NCBI GenBank assembly: GCA_021292165.1
Contig: CM037885.1
Location: 9,729,042 to 9,793,041 of the forward strand
Origin: Shinisaurus crocodilurus
Lineage: Eukaryota; Chordata; Lepidosauria; Squamata; Shinisauridae
Direction of reading: 5' to 3'
DNA length: 64,000 nt
In this document: in pieces, positions 47,082 to 59,706 of the stretch
How positions within the stretch are numbered: the first letter of the stretch is position 1
Layout: every line of letters starts with the position of its first letter
The notes under the pieces: generated by a model
What the model saw: the letters and a program-made list of their open reading frames with translations, nothing else
Told to the model about the DNA's origin: nothing
The model's database searches: none
Program-made: the position numbers and the translations under genes

Positions 47082-47851
47082 GTGAGTGTGGCACTCCTCC
47101 CACCACCCGAGGCCCCTTCCGCCACCGGCCTCTTCTTCCTTCTCCTCTCCCCCCCCCCCGCGAAACTCCTGCACTCAGACCTCCCCCCTCCCCTTCTCTC
47201 TCTGGGCAGCATCGCCGTGGATGTCCTAGAGAGCTGTGGCGGTCAGAGCCCCCTGCCCCAAATCAGCAACCCATCCCATGTCCACACGTCACGAGAAAGT
47301 CTTCCCCATTTAATCGATGAGAGCAGTGGTACTGGAAGGACATGGAGGAAGAAGGGAATTTAATGGGGTGGGGGGTGGGAGAAGGGGTTGAAAAAGAGAA
47401 CGTGCAAAGTTGAGGAAGGATCCTTTGGGGCTGGCACCAGTTGTTCTCTTCCCACATAGTCTCCTTTATCTGCTGTCCAGATACTTCCGCCTACCATGGC
47501 AGCTCACTCTCTACTTCATTATTCTTTATAGTTATTATTATTACTCCCTTCCTTCCAGGCAACCCTTCAAGGGAGGTTAGGTTCCTTATCTTAATAACAT
47601 TGCTCCACTTTTTTTCTTTATAATACATACCAATTCCTTTGTTGTACTCCTGTCATATTTTCATATCGCATTTTGGCACATCCCCCCCCCCCCAAATGTT
47701 CTGTGCTTCTCTTTTATGCTGAAAAAGCCACACATCTGTAGCTTAAACTGTTAGTTCCGTTTGCCCATGTTTTCCCACTCCCCATTCTAACATAACCCAT
47801 TCACTCACCTAGGTTTCTCTTTCCCCTTGCAGGTGTGAGCTTGCAGGCATC

Positions 47852-50458
47852 ATGGCAGAGGAGCTGGCTCCATCATTGTTCTTCCAGCATCAGTTCATGT
47901 GCTCAGAGTGTGGGCTTCTCTACAACACTTTAGAGGGGGTGCTGATCCACCAGCAGAGCCATGTAGGGGAGCCCTGTGCGCCCACAACTGCAGCCGCTGT
48001 TGTGGACACAGGGCCCCAGCAGAACAACCGCTACCAGTGCCTGGAGTGTGGATGTGTCCTTTGGTCACCTGATGAATTACTAGCTCACCAGGAAGTGCAC
48101 CCCAGGGAGGTGCCAACTCGGCCTCAGCCTCCACCAACTACCACTGGACAGATCCGCTACCAATGCAATGAGTGTAATGAGCTCTTTCCTTCTACTAGCT
48201 TGTGGCTGGCACACCGCCAGACACACCAGAAACAAGAGGCTTCAGCTGACTCCCGCCTGTCCAGTCCACCATCTACTCAGCCAACTCCCTCGCCTCCAAC
48301 CCAAGCATCTGTTCCACAACCCCCGCAGTCAGCTTCCCCACCACCTGTGCTGCCATCACTTCCGTCATCGCCCCAGCCAGTTCCACCCATGCATCCCTAT
48401 GAATGCTCAGAGTGTGCCTGTCTCTTCATAACACCCGAGGAGCTGCTGGAACACCAGGGTGAACACTTTACGGAGATTGAGAAAGAGAGCGGGGAGCCGT
48501 CTGAGGTGGCAACACAGGAGACTTGCAGTCCCCATGTGTCCCCGCAGCCATGCCCTGAGGACCCTCCAGCAGTGCCTCCACCTGCTGAGGCCTTCTGCTG
48601 TACTGAGTGCAAGCAGGCTTTTGGTACAATGGAGGCACTGCAGCAGCACCAGCAGGAGCACTTGGGAAGCAGTGAGGAGTTTCTGTGCGGTGAGTGCCAG
48701 CGTGGTTTCACAACAGCCAAGCGGTTGTTGGCTCACCAGCGGGTACACGTGGATGGTACATATGAATGTCCGAATTGCAACAAGATCTTCAAGAAGGCAG
48801 CATCTCTCGAACAGCACATGCGCATCCACAAAGGTGAAGCGCTCTACCTCTGCGTGGACTGTGGACTTGGCTTCTCTACTGAGATGACCTTGATCATGCA
48901 TCGCAAGAGCCATACTGCCAACCCCCTGCATCGGTGCCACTGCGGCAAGACTTTCAGCAACATGACCAAGTTCCTTTACCACCGGCGTACGCATGCTGGG
49001 AAGAGTGGGATTCCACCCTCTCGTGGAGCTGGAGACCATGCACCCTGCCAGCCTCCTGAGCCGGCACCCAATGATGGGGCGTCAGTTATGAATGGCTCAG
49101 TCTCCTCCTCCTCTTCTCTGCCAGGGACATCAGTAGAACTGCCCAGTGCTGGGTTCCTGTGCCCTCAGTGTGGAAAGGCATTCTCCACCCACATCCGGAT
49201 GGTGCGGCACAAGCGGGTAGTTCATGTTCTGGAGCGCAAGCACAAGTGCCCCACCTGTGGCAAAAAGTTTAAGAAGCTGGTGCATGTGCGGAACCACTTG
49301 CGGACGCACACTGGTGAAAGGCCATTTCAGTGCTCAGAGTGTGGCAAGACTTTTGTTTCCCAGGCTAACTTGGCACGACACCATGTGACGCATACTGGAG
49401 AGCGACCCTACCAGTGCCAGGTTTGTAACAAGCGCTTCACCCAGTCCTCCAACCTTCGCCAACATCGACTCTTACATGTGCCACCTAATGGAGAGGGGCC
49501 CCACTCTTGTGAAGACTGTGGTGCAGCCTTTTCCCGAGTCCACCAATTGGCCCTGCACCGGACTGTGCACACAGGGTGCTTGCCCTTTCCTTGCCCGGAA
49601 TGTGACAAATCCTTCCCACGCCGTCGACTCCTGGAACTGCACCGGCTTAGCCATTCTGGGCATGAGCCCCACCGCTGCCCAGACTGTGGTGCTCTCTTTG
49701 TGATGGCTTCCAAGTTGCAGGAGCATCGCTGTGCCAGGCGCCGTGAGAAGGCGCCGCCACAGTCTTACCCCTGCATTTCTTGTGGCAAGTACATGGGCTC
49801 ACTGGCCAAGCTGGCACTGCACCAGCTGGTACACTCAGGCCAGTGTCCTTATCCTTGCCCACTGTGTGGGAAAGCCTTCACCACCCCCAGTGGGTTGAGT
49901 CGGCATCAACAGCGCCATGCTGGCCTGCGCCCTCACAAGTGCCCTGTTTGTGGGAAGACGTTTGTGGCAGCCTCTGGGCTGCAGCTGCACCAGCGCATCC
50001 ACACAGGTGAACGCCCTTTCCCCTGCCCGGACTGTGGCAAGGCTTTCCGGCAGGCTACCCATCTGCGGGAGCACAGGCGCCTGCACACTGGGGAGCGCCC
50101 CTACCGCTGCCCAGACTGCGGCAAGGCCTTTGTGCAATCCATGCACCTTGCTGAGCACCGGCGCATTCACACTGGCGAGCGCCCCCACCCCTGTCCCCTC
50201 TGCCCCAAAACCTTCAAGACACTTTCCAACCTGCGAAGCCACCGCAAGACTCATACGCAACAGGCTAGTGGCCAGGATGCCCTGCAGTCTGCTGGCTCTC
50301 TTGTGGCTACTGGCCAGCCCACCCAGATTATCATGTGCACTGAGTTGGGTGAGACTATTGGCATCATTGAGAGTGCTGAACCTCTTCCCTTGGTGGAAAC
50401 AATAGAGATCTACCAGGCAACACTTGATGGCAGCATCCAGGTTAATACCTTTGTATAG
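47852..50458 (+). CDS. ZNF526: ZNF526 copy 2, intact C2H2 zinc-finger protein (868 aa)
   Basis: Single coding exon. ATG at 47,852 ([20 protein letters not shown]), 19 nt after the acceptor ccccttgcag. About 22 C2H2 fingers are visible: five spaced N-terminal ones separated by a Pro/Ser-rich linker (about residues 130-180) and an acidic one, then near-continuous arrays with TGERP linkers. Finger 9 ([18 protein letters not shown]) has a shortened C-x-C knuckle, and finger 16 has an atypical H-C end. The C-terminus carries [14 protein letters not shown] and ends VNTFV, matching the human ZNF526 tail pattern. Human ZNF526 is shorter, with fewer fingers, so fingers 14-21 look like extra modules. 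The role is presumed nuclear DNA binding and regulation; targets are unknown. Position between DEDD2 and GSK3A supports the assignment. Confidence 0.93.
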   Translation: MAEELAPSLFFQHQFMCSECGLLYNTLEGVLIHQQSHVGEPCAPTTAAAVVDTGPQQNNRYQCLECGCVLWSPDELLAHQEVHPREVPTRPQPPPTTTGQIRYQCNECNELFPSTSLWLAHRQTHQKQEASADSRLSSPPSTQPTPSPPTQASVPQPPQSASPPPVLPSLPSSPQPVPPMHPYECSECACLFITPEELLEHQGEHFTEIEKESGEPSEVATQETCSPHVSPQPCPEDPPAVPPPAEAFCCTECKQAFGTMEALQQHQQEHLGSSEEFLCGECQRGFTTAKRLLAHQRVHVDGTYECPNCNKIFKKAASLEQHMRIHKGEALYLCVDCGLGFSTEMTLIMHRKSHTANPLHRCHCGKTFSNMTKFLYHRRTHAGKSGIPPSRGAGDHAPCQPPEPAPNDGASVMNGSVSSSSSLPGTSVELPSAGFLCPQCGKAFSTHIRMVRHKRVVHVLERKHKCPTCGKKFKKLVHVRNHLRTHTGERPFQCSECGKTFVSQANLARHHVTHTGERPYQCQVCNKRFTQSSNLRQHRLLHVPPNGEGPHSCEDCGAAFSRVHQLALHRTVHTGCLPFPCPECDKSFPRRRLLELHRLSHSGHEPHRCPDCGALFVMASKLQEHRCARRREKAPPQSYPCISCGKYMGSLAKLALHQLVHSGQCPYPCPLCGKAFTTPSGLSRHQQRHAGLRPHKCPVCGKTFVAASGLQLHQRIHTGERPFPCPDCGKAFRQATHLREHRRLHTGERPYRCPDCGKAFVQSMHLAEHRRIHTGERPHPCPLCPKTFKTLSNLRSHRKTHTQQASGQDALQSAGSLVATGQPTQIIMCTELGETIGIIESAEPLPLVETIEIYQATLDGSIQVNTFV

Positions 50459-53400
50459 TGTCTGAACAGCCCTTAGCTCTTTTGCTCACAAGACACAAGG
50501 GCTCAATGTGCATTATTTGGAAGCAGACTACAGCTTCCTTTCTTCCATGCATCATTCTAGCATGGTTCTCCTGGCAGAAGAGCCTGCGTACCAATCACGC
50601 AGTACCCCGATGCAACCTGTTCAGGTTTTTATTGGGGCCTAGCTCCAGCTCATGTGCCTCATCTGGAGAATGTCTCGGGACAATGCCTCTTTTGCAGGGG
50701 GTGGTACTGTGGAATGGGGTTATACTATCCATCTCTGCCACAAGCACATTCACTGCAAATTAAAAAAAAAAGTGTTTTACTCTGTTCTGGTTCTGTCTCA
50801 ATTAGTTTGACTTGATACATAAAACATGCCCTCCTACCATTAACTTGTCTATTAAATTATTCCTATGTTCCCTGGAAATAGATGGCATTATTTCCTGTTA
50901 ATCAGAGAAATGGAAGCAAAGCCTTTTCATGATGGGGCCATGTTGCCAGGTCTTGATACAATAACCATATTTATTTCTGTCTTTGATAATTTTATAGAAG
51001 GAATCATTTGACAGACGCAGCTTCTTTCATCCCCTGTAGTCTTATGTGAACATGCTGTGTTTGCTACAAAGTACAGGGTTCCTATTTTGTTTTGAACATG
51101 TCACTGTAGCCTAAGGTCAGGTCCAACTTTTTTTTAAATGGTGGAAGGAAGTCTACACTCCTATTTTAGTTGACAAGATACTTTGATCAATTTTTATTTG
51201 CCTTTTGCCTTCAAATGTCAGGAAAGAGAACCCCAGATTCTTAAGATATTTTCCAGGGAAGAAAAGATTAGCATGGTGGGGAAAGGAAACTCTTACTTCT
51301 GTGGTCATGAACTTTAGCCAGGAAACTTGTTTGTATTGAGTAGGTTATATTTGGTCCATCAGCAAATGGCCACTTACACGACTGCTATGAAACAGCAGAT
51401 CTACATACCGGATCTCCTATGACTCCTGTAATTAGTAGTTTTGTTGTGCTTCTGTCTCTAGGGATAAATTAAGATAGCAGGTTTTTTCAGGACAGCATGA
51501 AAAACATGATTGTTAACTTTAGCAAATCAGACATGTTGGCTACACACATGGGAAACTGCCCTCTGGGAATTGACCTGGAACTCCCACAGGGTTGAGAGTA
51601 TCAATCAAGCCTGAAATAGAAGGGCAAATCTGTGGCATCTTCGATAGAAAACTGGTCCTGGTACACCAACTTACTTGCTCTTTCTTGGTTTGTGCCAGGG
51701 GGTTTATATACACTATACAGAGAAGCTCTGGTTTAATTTCACTTAATTAATGTCCAGTTGATCACTTTTTAAAATTAGCTGGAGCAAAAGGATGAAACTT
51801 AAAAACCTTTCAAGCAGCCAGAAAAGGGATAAATCTACATGATTTCTACATGATGCTTTAGTTCATGCTTAAATAATTATCACAAATACGCGCAATATAT
51901 AGCTACCCTTTCCAGTGTCCCCATTTTATCGCAGGCTAGCACACACTTGGAGCCTGTCTTGCTGCACACTCTTCTGTATCTTCTTCCCTGAACCTTGTAG
52001 CACCTACACCAGGGGCAGCCAACATGGTGCCTATGGGCACCAATAAGCCCCTGGACACCTCCCTTACCAGCAACTGAGATTGCCTCAGAGTGAAGTGGGA
52101 GCCTTTAGCTTATCCCATCTTAATTTCCCATGAATGCCTCCAGGCAGGTTACCTGTCCTTTGCGGGTAGCCATGCCCATGCATAGCAGCCATTTTATGGC
52201 TGTGTCCAGAACAGTTTCTCAAACTTCTAAATGTGCCAATGGGCCCTAAAGGATGCCTACCTCTGCCGCACACACTCATCCTCCCCTGGCTGCTGTGCTG
52301 TAACCCATTTGTGCCCCTGTACCAGCATCTTAAGCCGATGTACATGTTTAAAAATATCTGACACCTAAAAACCAGCATGGCGCACCCATTGTCAGCTCCA
52401 TGTAGTATAGCAGTATTCCTAGCAAGGAGCTGCTATTGGGTGTGTCCCCCTACTTTATGTACACTTTGTGAAAAATCAATTCTTTGCTGATACACAATGT
52501 GGGATGCAAGTCCTTAGTCATCAGGCCACTGAGTTGGACATGTAGAAAAATGTTATCATAGGGCAGGAGTGGGCAAACCAGTCTCCCTCTAGATACTTTG
52601 GTCTACAATTCCCCTCAGGCCTAGCCAACATAGTCCATGGTGAGGGATGATGGGAGTCGTAGGCCAAACATCTGGAGGGCCACAAGTTACCTGCCCGATT
52701 CAGAGCCTTCATTAGTCACATTTTAACAAGATCACTCCAAGGCATGAGAAGCCAGGTTTTTAGATCCAGATAGGCTGCTTATCCAAGTTAAGCTTTCAGT
52801 CAGCCAGGAAATCTGCAGATGTTAGAAGATTTGTAAAACTAGTATACACTGGTTAAATGAAGTCACCCCTTGTGAAACAGACATAAACTTAGTGAAGGCC
52901 TTTCTGTGCTACCAACTTGACATTTGCTGGTTTGAAGCAGGTGTTCTCTACAGCACGCGTGCACACACACACAAATAAAATACAGCTGGGAACTAGCTTC
53001 AACATATGAATAATCTGTACTACTTTGAAGGGAGGCAGTTTTTTCTACTTCACCTTGCCCCTACACAAATAAATTATGCACAAGATCCAGGAAAGCCAGC
53101 ACTGCTACTTACAGCTGGGTGTGGAACCAATTGCAGCCTTTCAACCATTAAAAAAACAAAAACCAACCTTCACACCTGCTTTTTGCATACTTGCACTAAG
53201 TGTTCCATGAGCGTACAGTAGTACAATAAGAAATTATATAGAAAAACATGTCACTCAACTCCAGGTGTATCACTTTTGTTAAGAGTACTTCCTTACAAGC
53301 ATCTTCTTAAGTAACCAAGAAATTAGGGTTGCAGATTCTACAGTCTGCACCACCTGTGGTGGGCTGCATTTCTAAAAGGATCCACAAGAACGCCTATTGT

Positions 53401-54680
53401 GGCACCCTGGAGACCTTGTTTATTATGCCTCCACTCATGCCACAATGCTTCACAGTAGGTTGAAGCAGATCAACTACTAACCATTCACACAGCGATCATA
53501 TCAGGAGTACCCTTGATGAGTTTTATTAATTTTCATGGTGGGGTACGGCAGGATGAAAATATCAAACTGTAATAATTACAACCATTATGTGAACAAAATG
53601 GTCTTCCCCTTGGTCTCATTCTGATTTGTCCCTGAGGAAGAGATAAGAAGAGGGCCTGGACTTGTGTGCTCGCTTCCCTGACAGAAGCAAATAATCAAAC
53701 CATGAAATCCCATCCCTGGTCATTTGAAGTTGGGATATGTCTTGCCTCAGACTTTAACTGCTCAAAACCTGAAGGCGGGATCTCCCTAGGCGATCACAGA
53801 ATCTCACCCTTCAGTTTTCTCTGAAGGGAGAACATGCAAGCTTGAGGCCTAGGTCTGCTCTTCTCCCAGGGGAAAATGAGCTATTAACAGGTTTGGGGGT
53901 TAAGGATACACAGACGATCCTTACGCACTTCAAGAGCTTGCTTCAAGCATAACTAGTAGCAAACATGAAAGTGTATACATTACCATGTGCCAATGTCTGT
54001 ACCGATAACATGTACATTAAGCATATAGATGGGTTATCACATTTCTCTGTCCACAGGCCATTTCGTATGCCTTTTCCTATGTGGAATTGCTTTATATTTA
54101 GATCTCATGATTTTTCAAGTAGCCCTTTTAAAAGAGTGCAAATTTACAAGCTGAAGTCTGCTCTACCTAGATCAGTGATGGGGAATGCATGGCCTTCCCG
54201 ACATTGGCACCGTAATTCCCCTCATCCCTCGCCATTTGCTATGCTGGCTGGGGATGATGGTAGCTGCAGTCCAACATAATCTGGAGGGCCACATCCTTGG
54301 CCTAGACTTCTCTAAAACCAAAAATACTTGTGGCATCCAGATCTTGGCCCCTATCTTTCAGAGGCTGATGTTTTAAGAACTGCATTTTTAACTTTGCAAA
54401 GTAAAACCATGGTTGCATGAAAAAACAAGCCTGAGGAAGAAGTTTCCTTCCACCATCATCGTTGCAGGGCTTCCTTGTAGTGGGAAGCACCAAACTCTTC
54501 ACCAACCAGGATCCCCCTCCCACGAATCTCTGCAAGTGGCTTAACCTCACTGCCATCCCAGGGCCATCATCATCATCATCCTTAACTCACCTGCGTTACC
54601 AAGTCCCTACTCCACCCCCCACCCCCACCGGTCCAGTATTTATAATAAGGAGCCCCATGCCGTTCTTTCCGTTCATGCCA
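50459..54680. other. ZNF526 copy-2 3' flank, no gene
   Basis: Candidate ATTAAA at 50,851-50,856. A hAT-like repeat covers about 52,010-52,270 (caggggcagccaac ... ggatgcctacctctg), with palindromic MITEs at about 52,564-52,690 and 54,172-54,303 (ccagcatagc-type core in reverse, gctggctggggatgatgg). No gene is recognised. Confidence 0.5.
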
Positions 54681-54684
54681 ATAA

Positions 54685-54690
54685 TTTATT
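54685..54690 (-). terminator. candidate distal poly(A) signal of GSK3A
   Basis: Minus-strand AATAAA (plus aatttattga). It would give a 3' UTR of about 1.4 kb. It is absent from the truncated remnant at 46,010-46,552. Confidence 0.45.
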
Positions 54691-55432
54691 GAACCGGATG
54701 TCTGTACACAGCCAAAAAACCTAAGAAAGAAACTAACACACAATGTTGGAAGGAGGGCAGTGATGAGGATGGATATTGGGGTGAGGGAATTTATCCACAG
54801 GCTGCACCCTGGCTCCCCAGGGGGAACCCTCAATCCTAGAGCGATTTGAAGGTGGAGAAGGAGATAGGGTTCAGGGCAATCATTGCAACGTTGCATTAAG
54901 AAAAAAAATATCATTATTTACAGGGAGAATGGTAAAAGGAAGCTGTTGTGAGGGAGAGGGATGGGGAAGAGATGTATTTACAACAGGAGGGGTGGGCGGG
55001 CACGGAATTAAAACTTGCTTCCTCCATGCTCCCTTTGAGAGTCCCCCTCCATCCACATCACTGATTTGCGGTGCTGGGGAGGGGCCTGCTACAGGGAAGC
55101 ATACACAGCTGAACTTCAGAACAGGCTGTTGCTGTTTACCCGCCCGCTCGGGGAAGAACAGCTCTAATACCAGACCATAGGCCGGGGGGGGGGGGTGCGG
55201 AGGAGATATTTCCCACAAGAAATCCAGGTGCTATCACTGTTGGGAAATTGGAGGAGCAAGGAATGGTTGGCCGTGCCCCTCTCACAACCCAAGGCAAGGG
55301 GGAGAGGAGTTTCTTGTTCCCAATAAGAGATTGTGGCGGAGGCACAGCCAGCAAGTGAGAAGGCTTGGGAGGGAAGAGGTGTCAGGAGGAGAGGAATGGT
55401 CCTAATTCCCCACCCGAACGGGACAAATTGAG

Positions 55433-55438
55433 TTTATT
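55433..55438 (-). terminator. candidate proximal poly(A) signal of GSK3A
   Basis: Minus-strand AATAAA about 610 nt after the stop codon, a length like the mammalian GSK3A 3' UTR. Confidence 0.5.
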
Positions 55439-56050
55439 GGGATAAAAAATTGACCCGCTTAAAAATACAGCATCCATGTTTCAGAGGCAGACAGGTCTGG
55501 GATGTAGGATGGGACACCCGGTGAGGGAATAGTACGGTGTGAAGGGGCATAGGGGTGGAGTTCAGCGAGTTTGGTGACATGAGTCTGGAAATAAAACCTT
55601 TTTTTTTTCCTTCATGGGATGTTAAAAACAAGAGCAACTTAAAATTGAGTCGGGGCTTACTTAGGGATGGGCAGGAGGAAAAGGAAGGGTGGCGGCGGCA
55701 GCTCTCGGGTCTCTCCCCCTTCCTAGAGGCACCAACCGGACCTGTTTTTGATAAAGAAGGGAGCCCTTAAGCCATGGGAATATTCTGCCCTCTCCCCATG
55801 CTGAGGCATCATGGGACAACATGGGAGGGAATTGCGAGTGATTTGGGGAGACAGGGACTTCCCCCCCTCCCGTCTGGGTGGCCATCTCATCTCCAATTGA
55901 CCTTCCCCTTGGCCAACGGGAGGCAGGCTCCACAAGGTCCCCCGGGCCACAGTTGCTTTCCCCCACCGTTCACAGTTCAGAGAAGTCCATGTGGGTGGCC
56001 TGGGGGGTAGGGGGTAGTGGAGGGGACCTGCCCCCCGGCCCAGCGGCCCC

Positions 56051-56127
56051 TCAGGATGTGTTGGCAATGGGTCCTGCACCGTCTCCTGGCGTCACCTGGC
56101 TCCTGTCAGTTCCCATTCTTCCCTCAC
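56051..56127 (-). CDS. GSK3A: GSK3A last coding exon
   Basis: Acceptor ctatag|gtgag at 56,127. The two first bases complete a Ser codon from the previous exon. 24 residues rich in Gly/Thr end PIANTS, then TGA at 56,053-56,051. The Asn-Thr-Ser end resembles the -TNSS/-SNST ends of GSK3 proteins. Confidence 0.82.
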
Positions 56128-56318
56128 CTATAGAGCAAAAGAGAGACAGAAAATACTTAGGTGGAGTATTGAACCCCTCCGTTCTATCCCCAGAATGCAT
56201 CAGAAAGAGCTAACACTTTACTTGAGTGCCCCAGCACGAACAAGGACGAACAACCCATTCCTGCTAATGTTCTCGCTCCAAAACTCAAGTCAAGCACCAT
56301 GAGGAGGAAAGCACTCAC

Positions 56319-56420
56319 TGTGCGCGGATGTGGAGCCAGACACGGATCCCACTGAACCAGCCTGGGAACGAACGTGTGGTGGAATGAGGTTGGAATTCAA
56401 CCCCGGCTGAATGGATAGCT
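56319..56420 (-). CDS. GSK3A: GSK3A C-terminal tail exon
   Basis: Acceptor cttgcag|agcta at 56,420, donor gcaca|gtgagt after 56,319, 102 bp. It encodes ELSIQPGLNSNLIPPHVRS then a Ser/Gly-rich tail, as in GSK3A. Confidence 0.9.
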
Positions 56421-56446
56421 CTGCAAGGGAAGAGAGACAGGATGAG

Positions 56447-56447
<1 letters not shown>

Positions 56448-56480
<33 letters not shown>
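56448..56480. repeat. (CA)n microsatellite
   Basis: Pure CA array in the GSK3A intron just upstream (minus sense) of the tail exon acceptor. Confidence 0.95.
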
Positions 56481-56483
<3 letters not shown>

Positions 56484-56704
56484 TTGTCGAGTGAGGACAA
56501 TTCTTCATGCATCCAATAAAGCGGGCTCTAGTCCGTGGGGTGGGGGGCCTCAGACCTTTTCTCAGACTCCCCAAACAGCTGCCTGAGCCTCCCAAGATGT
56601 AGAAGTAGCAGGTTCCGCTTGTGAGGTTCTGTTTTAAGTTTAGGATCAAGGTGGTAAAATAAACAGAGAGCAATACTACAGAATGCTTAACCCCTCCTCA
56701 AGGC

Positions 56705-56935
56705 TAAAAGCCACTTTATTTATTTATTTATTTATTTATTATTTGCATTTATTTATCGCCCATCTGGCCGGCAAACCAGCCACCCTGGGCAATGTACATA
56801 AGATAAAAACAGGATAAAATACATTAAAACAGTATAAAATTTTAAAATCTTAGCCCACCCCATATTCCCGCCTGAATAGCCAAGTTTTTAGTGAGCGGCG
56901 GAAGCTCAGCAGAGAGGGGGCATGGCGGAGGTCAC
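56705..56935 (-). mobile_element. L2/L3-like LINE 3' end
   Basis: Plus strand starts with a ttta array then tttatcgcccatctggccgg, accctgggcaatgtacataa and agcggcggaagctcagcaga. It is the reverse of the 3' end of the LINE at 61,435-63,375. Confidence 0.8.
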
Positions 56936-57384
56936 TTGGGTTATCAGTACTAATCTGATACCGAGATCACTTAGTTCGAAATGAAGTCATTAAGAAACAT
57001 TAAGTGTATTCAACAATGTATGTAACTTAATGCAAAAATATGTAATTACGGATTAGTTGTTGCAGTACAGCCATGCAGGGATGGTATCTACTGCCTGTAA
57101 CAAACCCAGCATAAAAAGCCTGGGGCGGGGCGGGATCAGACACTTCCTAGTTTGCTCATACACTTTTCCTTTTAATGCCAAGCCTCCTTGAGGTATGAGT
57201 AAAAAAAGCCCTCACCCCATCCTATAACAGTTGCCACTTCTTTGTCTGAACTGCTGCACTAACATAAGGATGGGGTAGGTCTATCGATGGCGCGGCAGCC
57301 ATTGGGCCACATTGTGCTACACGTCCGTCCTACTGGATCGACATAAAGGAGGTACGGTGTTGCGAATTGAGAGTTGACCAGATT

Positions 57385-57610
57385 GGGGTCATTTAGCATG
57401 CTGGGAGTTGTAGGCCAAAAGCATCTGGGGACCCAAGGTTGGAGAACACTGTATGTAGAGAATACCTGGAATTTGAAGTGGCACGTGCTAGGGTTAGAAA
57501 GCTTTACGTCAGGGATGAAGAACGTATGGGCCCTCCAGACACTGTTCAATTGCCGTTCCCATCAGCCCTAGCCAGCAGAGCCAATGCTGAGGAGTGGTGG
57601 AAGCTGCAGT
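57385..57610. mobile_element. hAT-MITE fragments
   Basis: 57,393-57,452 has gcatgctgggagttgtaggc and gcatctggggacccaaggtt. 57,510-57,605 has ccgttcccatcagccctagc and gaagctgcagtccaatgaca. Both resemble halves of the 136-bp MITE family. Confidence 0.5.
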
Positions 57611-57965
57611 CCAATGACATCTGCAGGATCATGCTTTCCCCATTCTGGCTTTACATTACAGACCCAAAGGGAGGCATTATAAATGACCCCCAAATGCCGA
57701 ACGGCCAGGAAGCAAAAGGGGGGGGAGTGTTGAAGGGCAGTAGCAGCATACAATGGCTCAACAATCAAAAGTGTTTGTTTGATTCCCAGCTCAATCAGCG
57801 CATTTTCAGTAAATGGCCACCCAAGCCATCTCCTAGCGAGTGTTTGCGCTTCCTTAAGACTCGCTTAACATTTTGACCACCCGCCAAGACAGATCTCCCT
57901 CTCGTGCCCTCATCCCCCACCCCACTCCCCCACCGTGCCAGCTGGTCCAGATCCCCACCACTTAC

Positions 57966-58152
57966 CCACAGGGCTGAAGTTGAAGAGCGGGGGCAAGTCA
58001 CGGCTATTGGGCAGCCGAGCGTTGGGCTCGCGCAGCTCGTCAAAGAAGCTGTTGGCGCAGGCCTCAAGCGGGGAGAGGCGGGTGGCCGGCGTGTACTCCA
58101 GCAGCCGGCTGCACAGCGAGATGGCCTCAAGCGGTGTGCGGGGCTTGAACAC
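57966..58152 (-). CDS. GSK3A: GSK3A kinase C-lobe end exon (187 bp)
   Basis: Acceptor ccag|gtgttc at 58,152, donor gtgg|gtaagt after 57,966. It encodes [36 protein letters not shown] and [10 protein letters not shown], the last helices of the GSK3 kinase domain and the start of the tail. Confidence 0.95.
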
Positions 58153-58344
58153 CTGGCATGGGGAGGCGCCACAGGCAAGGGCACAGGGTCACCCACACGC
58201 CCAAAGCTTCCTGTCTCTTAAATCCAGCCTGATGCTCCCAGGCTGCAAATCCTCTGAAGGTTAGGGAATTCCCTAACAGACAGGAGCTCGGCGAGCCAGG
58301 ACGTTTGGGGTTCGCAATGGTGAGTGTGCATCCAACTCCCAACC

Positions 58345-58550
58345 CCTGTATTTAGAAACATAGGAAGCTGCCTTATACTGAGTCAGACCATTGGTCCATG
58401 TAGCCCAGTACTGTTGACACCGATTGGCAGCGGCTCTCCAGGGCTTCAGGCAGGATTCTTTCAATTTCTTCCAGGAGATGCCAGGGATTGAACCTGCGAC
58501 CTTTTGCATGCCAAGCAGGGGCTCTACCATCGGGCTACTGAACCCTTCCC
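58345..58550 (-). mobile_element. tRNA-derived SINE (second family)
   Basis: In minus sense the head reads tagcccgatggtagagcccc (A box) and ggttcaatccctggcatctc (B box). The plus-left end carries gaagctgccttatactgagt and cagaccattggtcca. A small plus-strand piece of a similar head lies at 61,395-61,452. Confidence 0.8.
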
Positions 58551-58569
58551 TAACAAATTTCTAATAGAT

Positions 58570-58745
58570 CCATAGATCATAGAGTTGGAAGGGGCCTACT
58601 AGGCCATCGAGTCCAACCCCCTGCTCAATGCAGGAAACTAGAGGAGGGGTCTCCCATCCAAGTAATAACCAGGCCTGACCCTGCTTAGCTTTCCACACTC
58701 AGACAAGCTAGCTGAGCCAGCGTGAGCCACAGGCCTGTATATAAG
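58570..58745 (-). mobile_element. 5S rRNA-derived SINE with CR1 tail, full length
   Basis: In minus sense it runs from atacaggcctgtggctcacg through ggaaagctaagcagggtcag and tacttggatgggagacc to the CR1-like tail. It is the fullest copy in the window, in a GSK3A intron. Confidence 0.87.
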
Positions 58746-58749
58746 ACAC

Positions 58750-59500
58750 ACAAGCTGAATTATGCCAAAATTGACCACAACAGGTGTTAAAGCAGCATAG
58801 CAAATCGTGCTTTCACCAATGACTACTGTTGTGAACGGTCACTGTGCTCATTTCACATGCACCTGAGCTCTGCCTAGAGATGAGCATGGGGAACCGTCTA
58901 CATTTCATAGCCTTTTGGTCCCGTTTACATCGTTCCTCTCTGCACACACGTCTGTCAGTTGAGGATAATACTCCATGCATCTGGTGACGAGGGCGCTAAT
59001 CCATGAAAGTTTAAGCTGCAGTAGATCAGCTAGAAAAAGAGTCTTGCGGCACCTTAAAGACTAAACAGCACAGTAGGGACTCCAGTGGCCAGCACAGTTA
59101 TCAGCCACTCCCCATGGCTCCTTACCAGAGAAGACTAGAGTGACATGCAGCCCCAATATGGCAGGACTGAAGCTGCCATCTGGGTGACAAATGACACAGA
59201 CAAATGACACAGACGGAGGGAAATCGTTGTCTCCGCCGCCATTTCTATGGTGTAAGGCTGACTGCCTGGCATTGGTCAGGACCCTCCACCTCCAGGTTCC
59301 TCTACCCCTTCTGAGCCATTCCGGTGCCAGCCCCTCACCTGCAACACCCCGCTCCCACTGAAAATGCTGCTCAAGCTGTGTGATGAAAATGAAACTCAAC
59401 TTATGCACATTTTATGCAGCAGGCCTAATTTATTAAATCTGAGGACCTGTAAGCACAGAACTGCAGAGTCCAAGGTAAATGACTCTAAGGGGTTTATTCC
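58750..59500 (-). other. GSK3A intron, nothing recognised
   Basis: No exon or classified repeat is seen. Confidence 0.4.
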
Positions 59501-59704
59501 AAGAGCTAGTGAGGCATGGAGGCTAGAGTGCTGGACTCGTTCCAGGGAGATCTGGGATCAAGGCCCTGCTCAGCCGCAAAGTTTACTGGGTGACCTTGGA
59601 CCCAATAAGCTACCTCACAAAGTTGTTGCAAGGATAAGGTGTCTGGAGACCATGTTTACTAGCCTGAGCAGTTCAGGAGAAATGGCAGGATAAAAAAATG
59701 TAAA
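59501..59704 (+). mobile_element. tRNA-derived SINE, diverged
   Basis: Diverged copy of the family at 4316: ggctagagtgctggactcgt, gggtgaccttggaccc, gttgttgcaaggataagg. The mariner-like MITE at 59,707 sits directly in its A-rich tail. Confidence 0.7.
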
Positions 59705-59706
59705 TA

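Larger units (their letters stand above)
46551..55279. repeat. ZNF526 tandem duplication, copy 2
   Basis: Second unit of the duplication. It is about 1 kb longer than copy 1 because it keeps about 350 bp around 51,680-52,070 and about 730 bp at 54,060-54,790 that copy 1 lacks. Confidence 0.95.

Noticed and set aside
58345..58550. tRNA gene
   Set aside because: A and B boxes are present, but there is no cloverleaf-length unit. The sequence continues as a SINE body.
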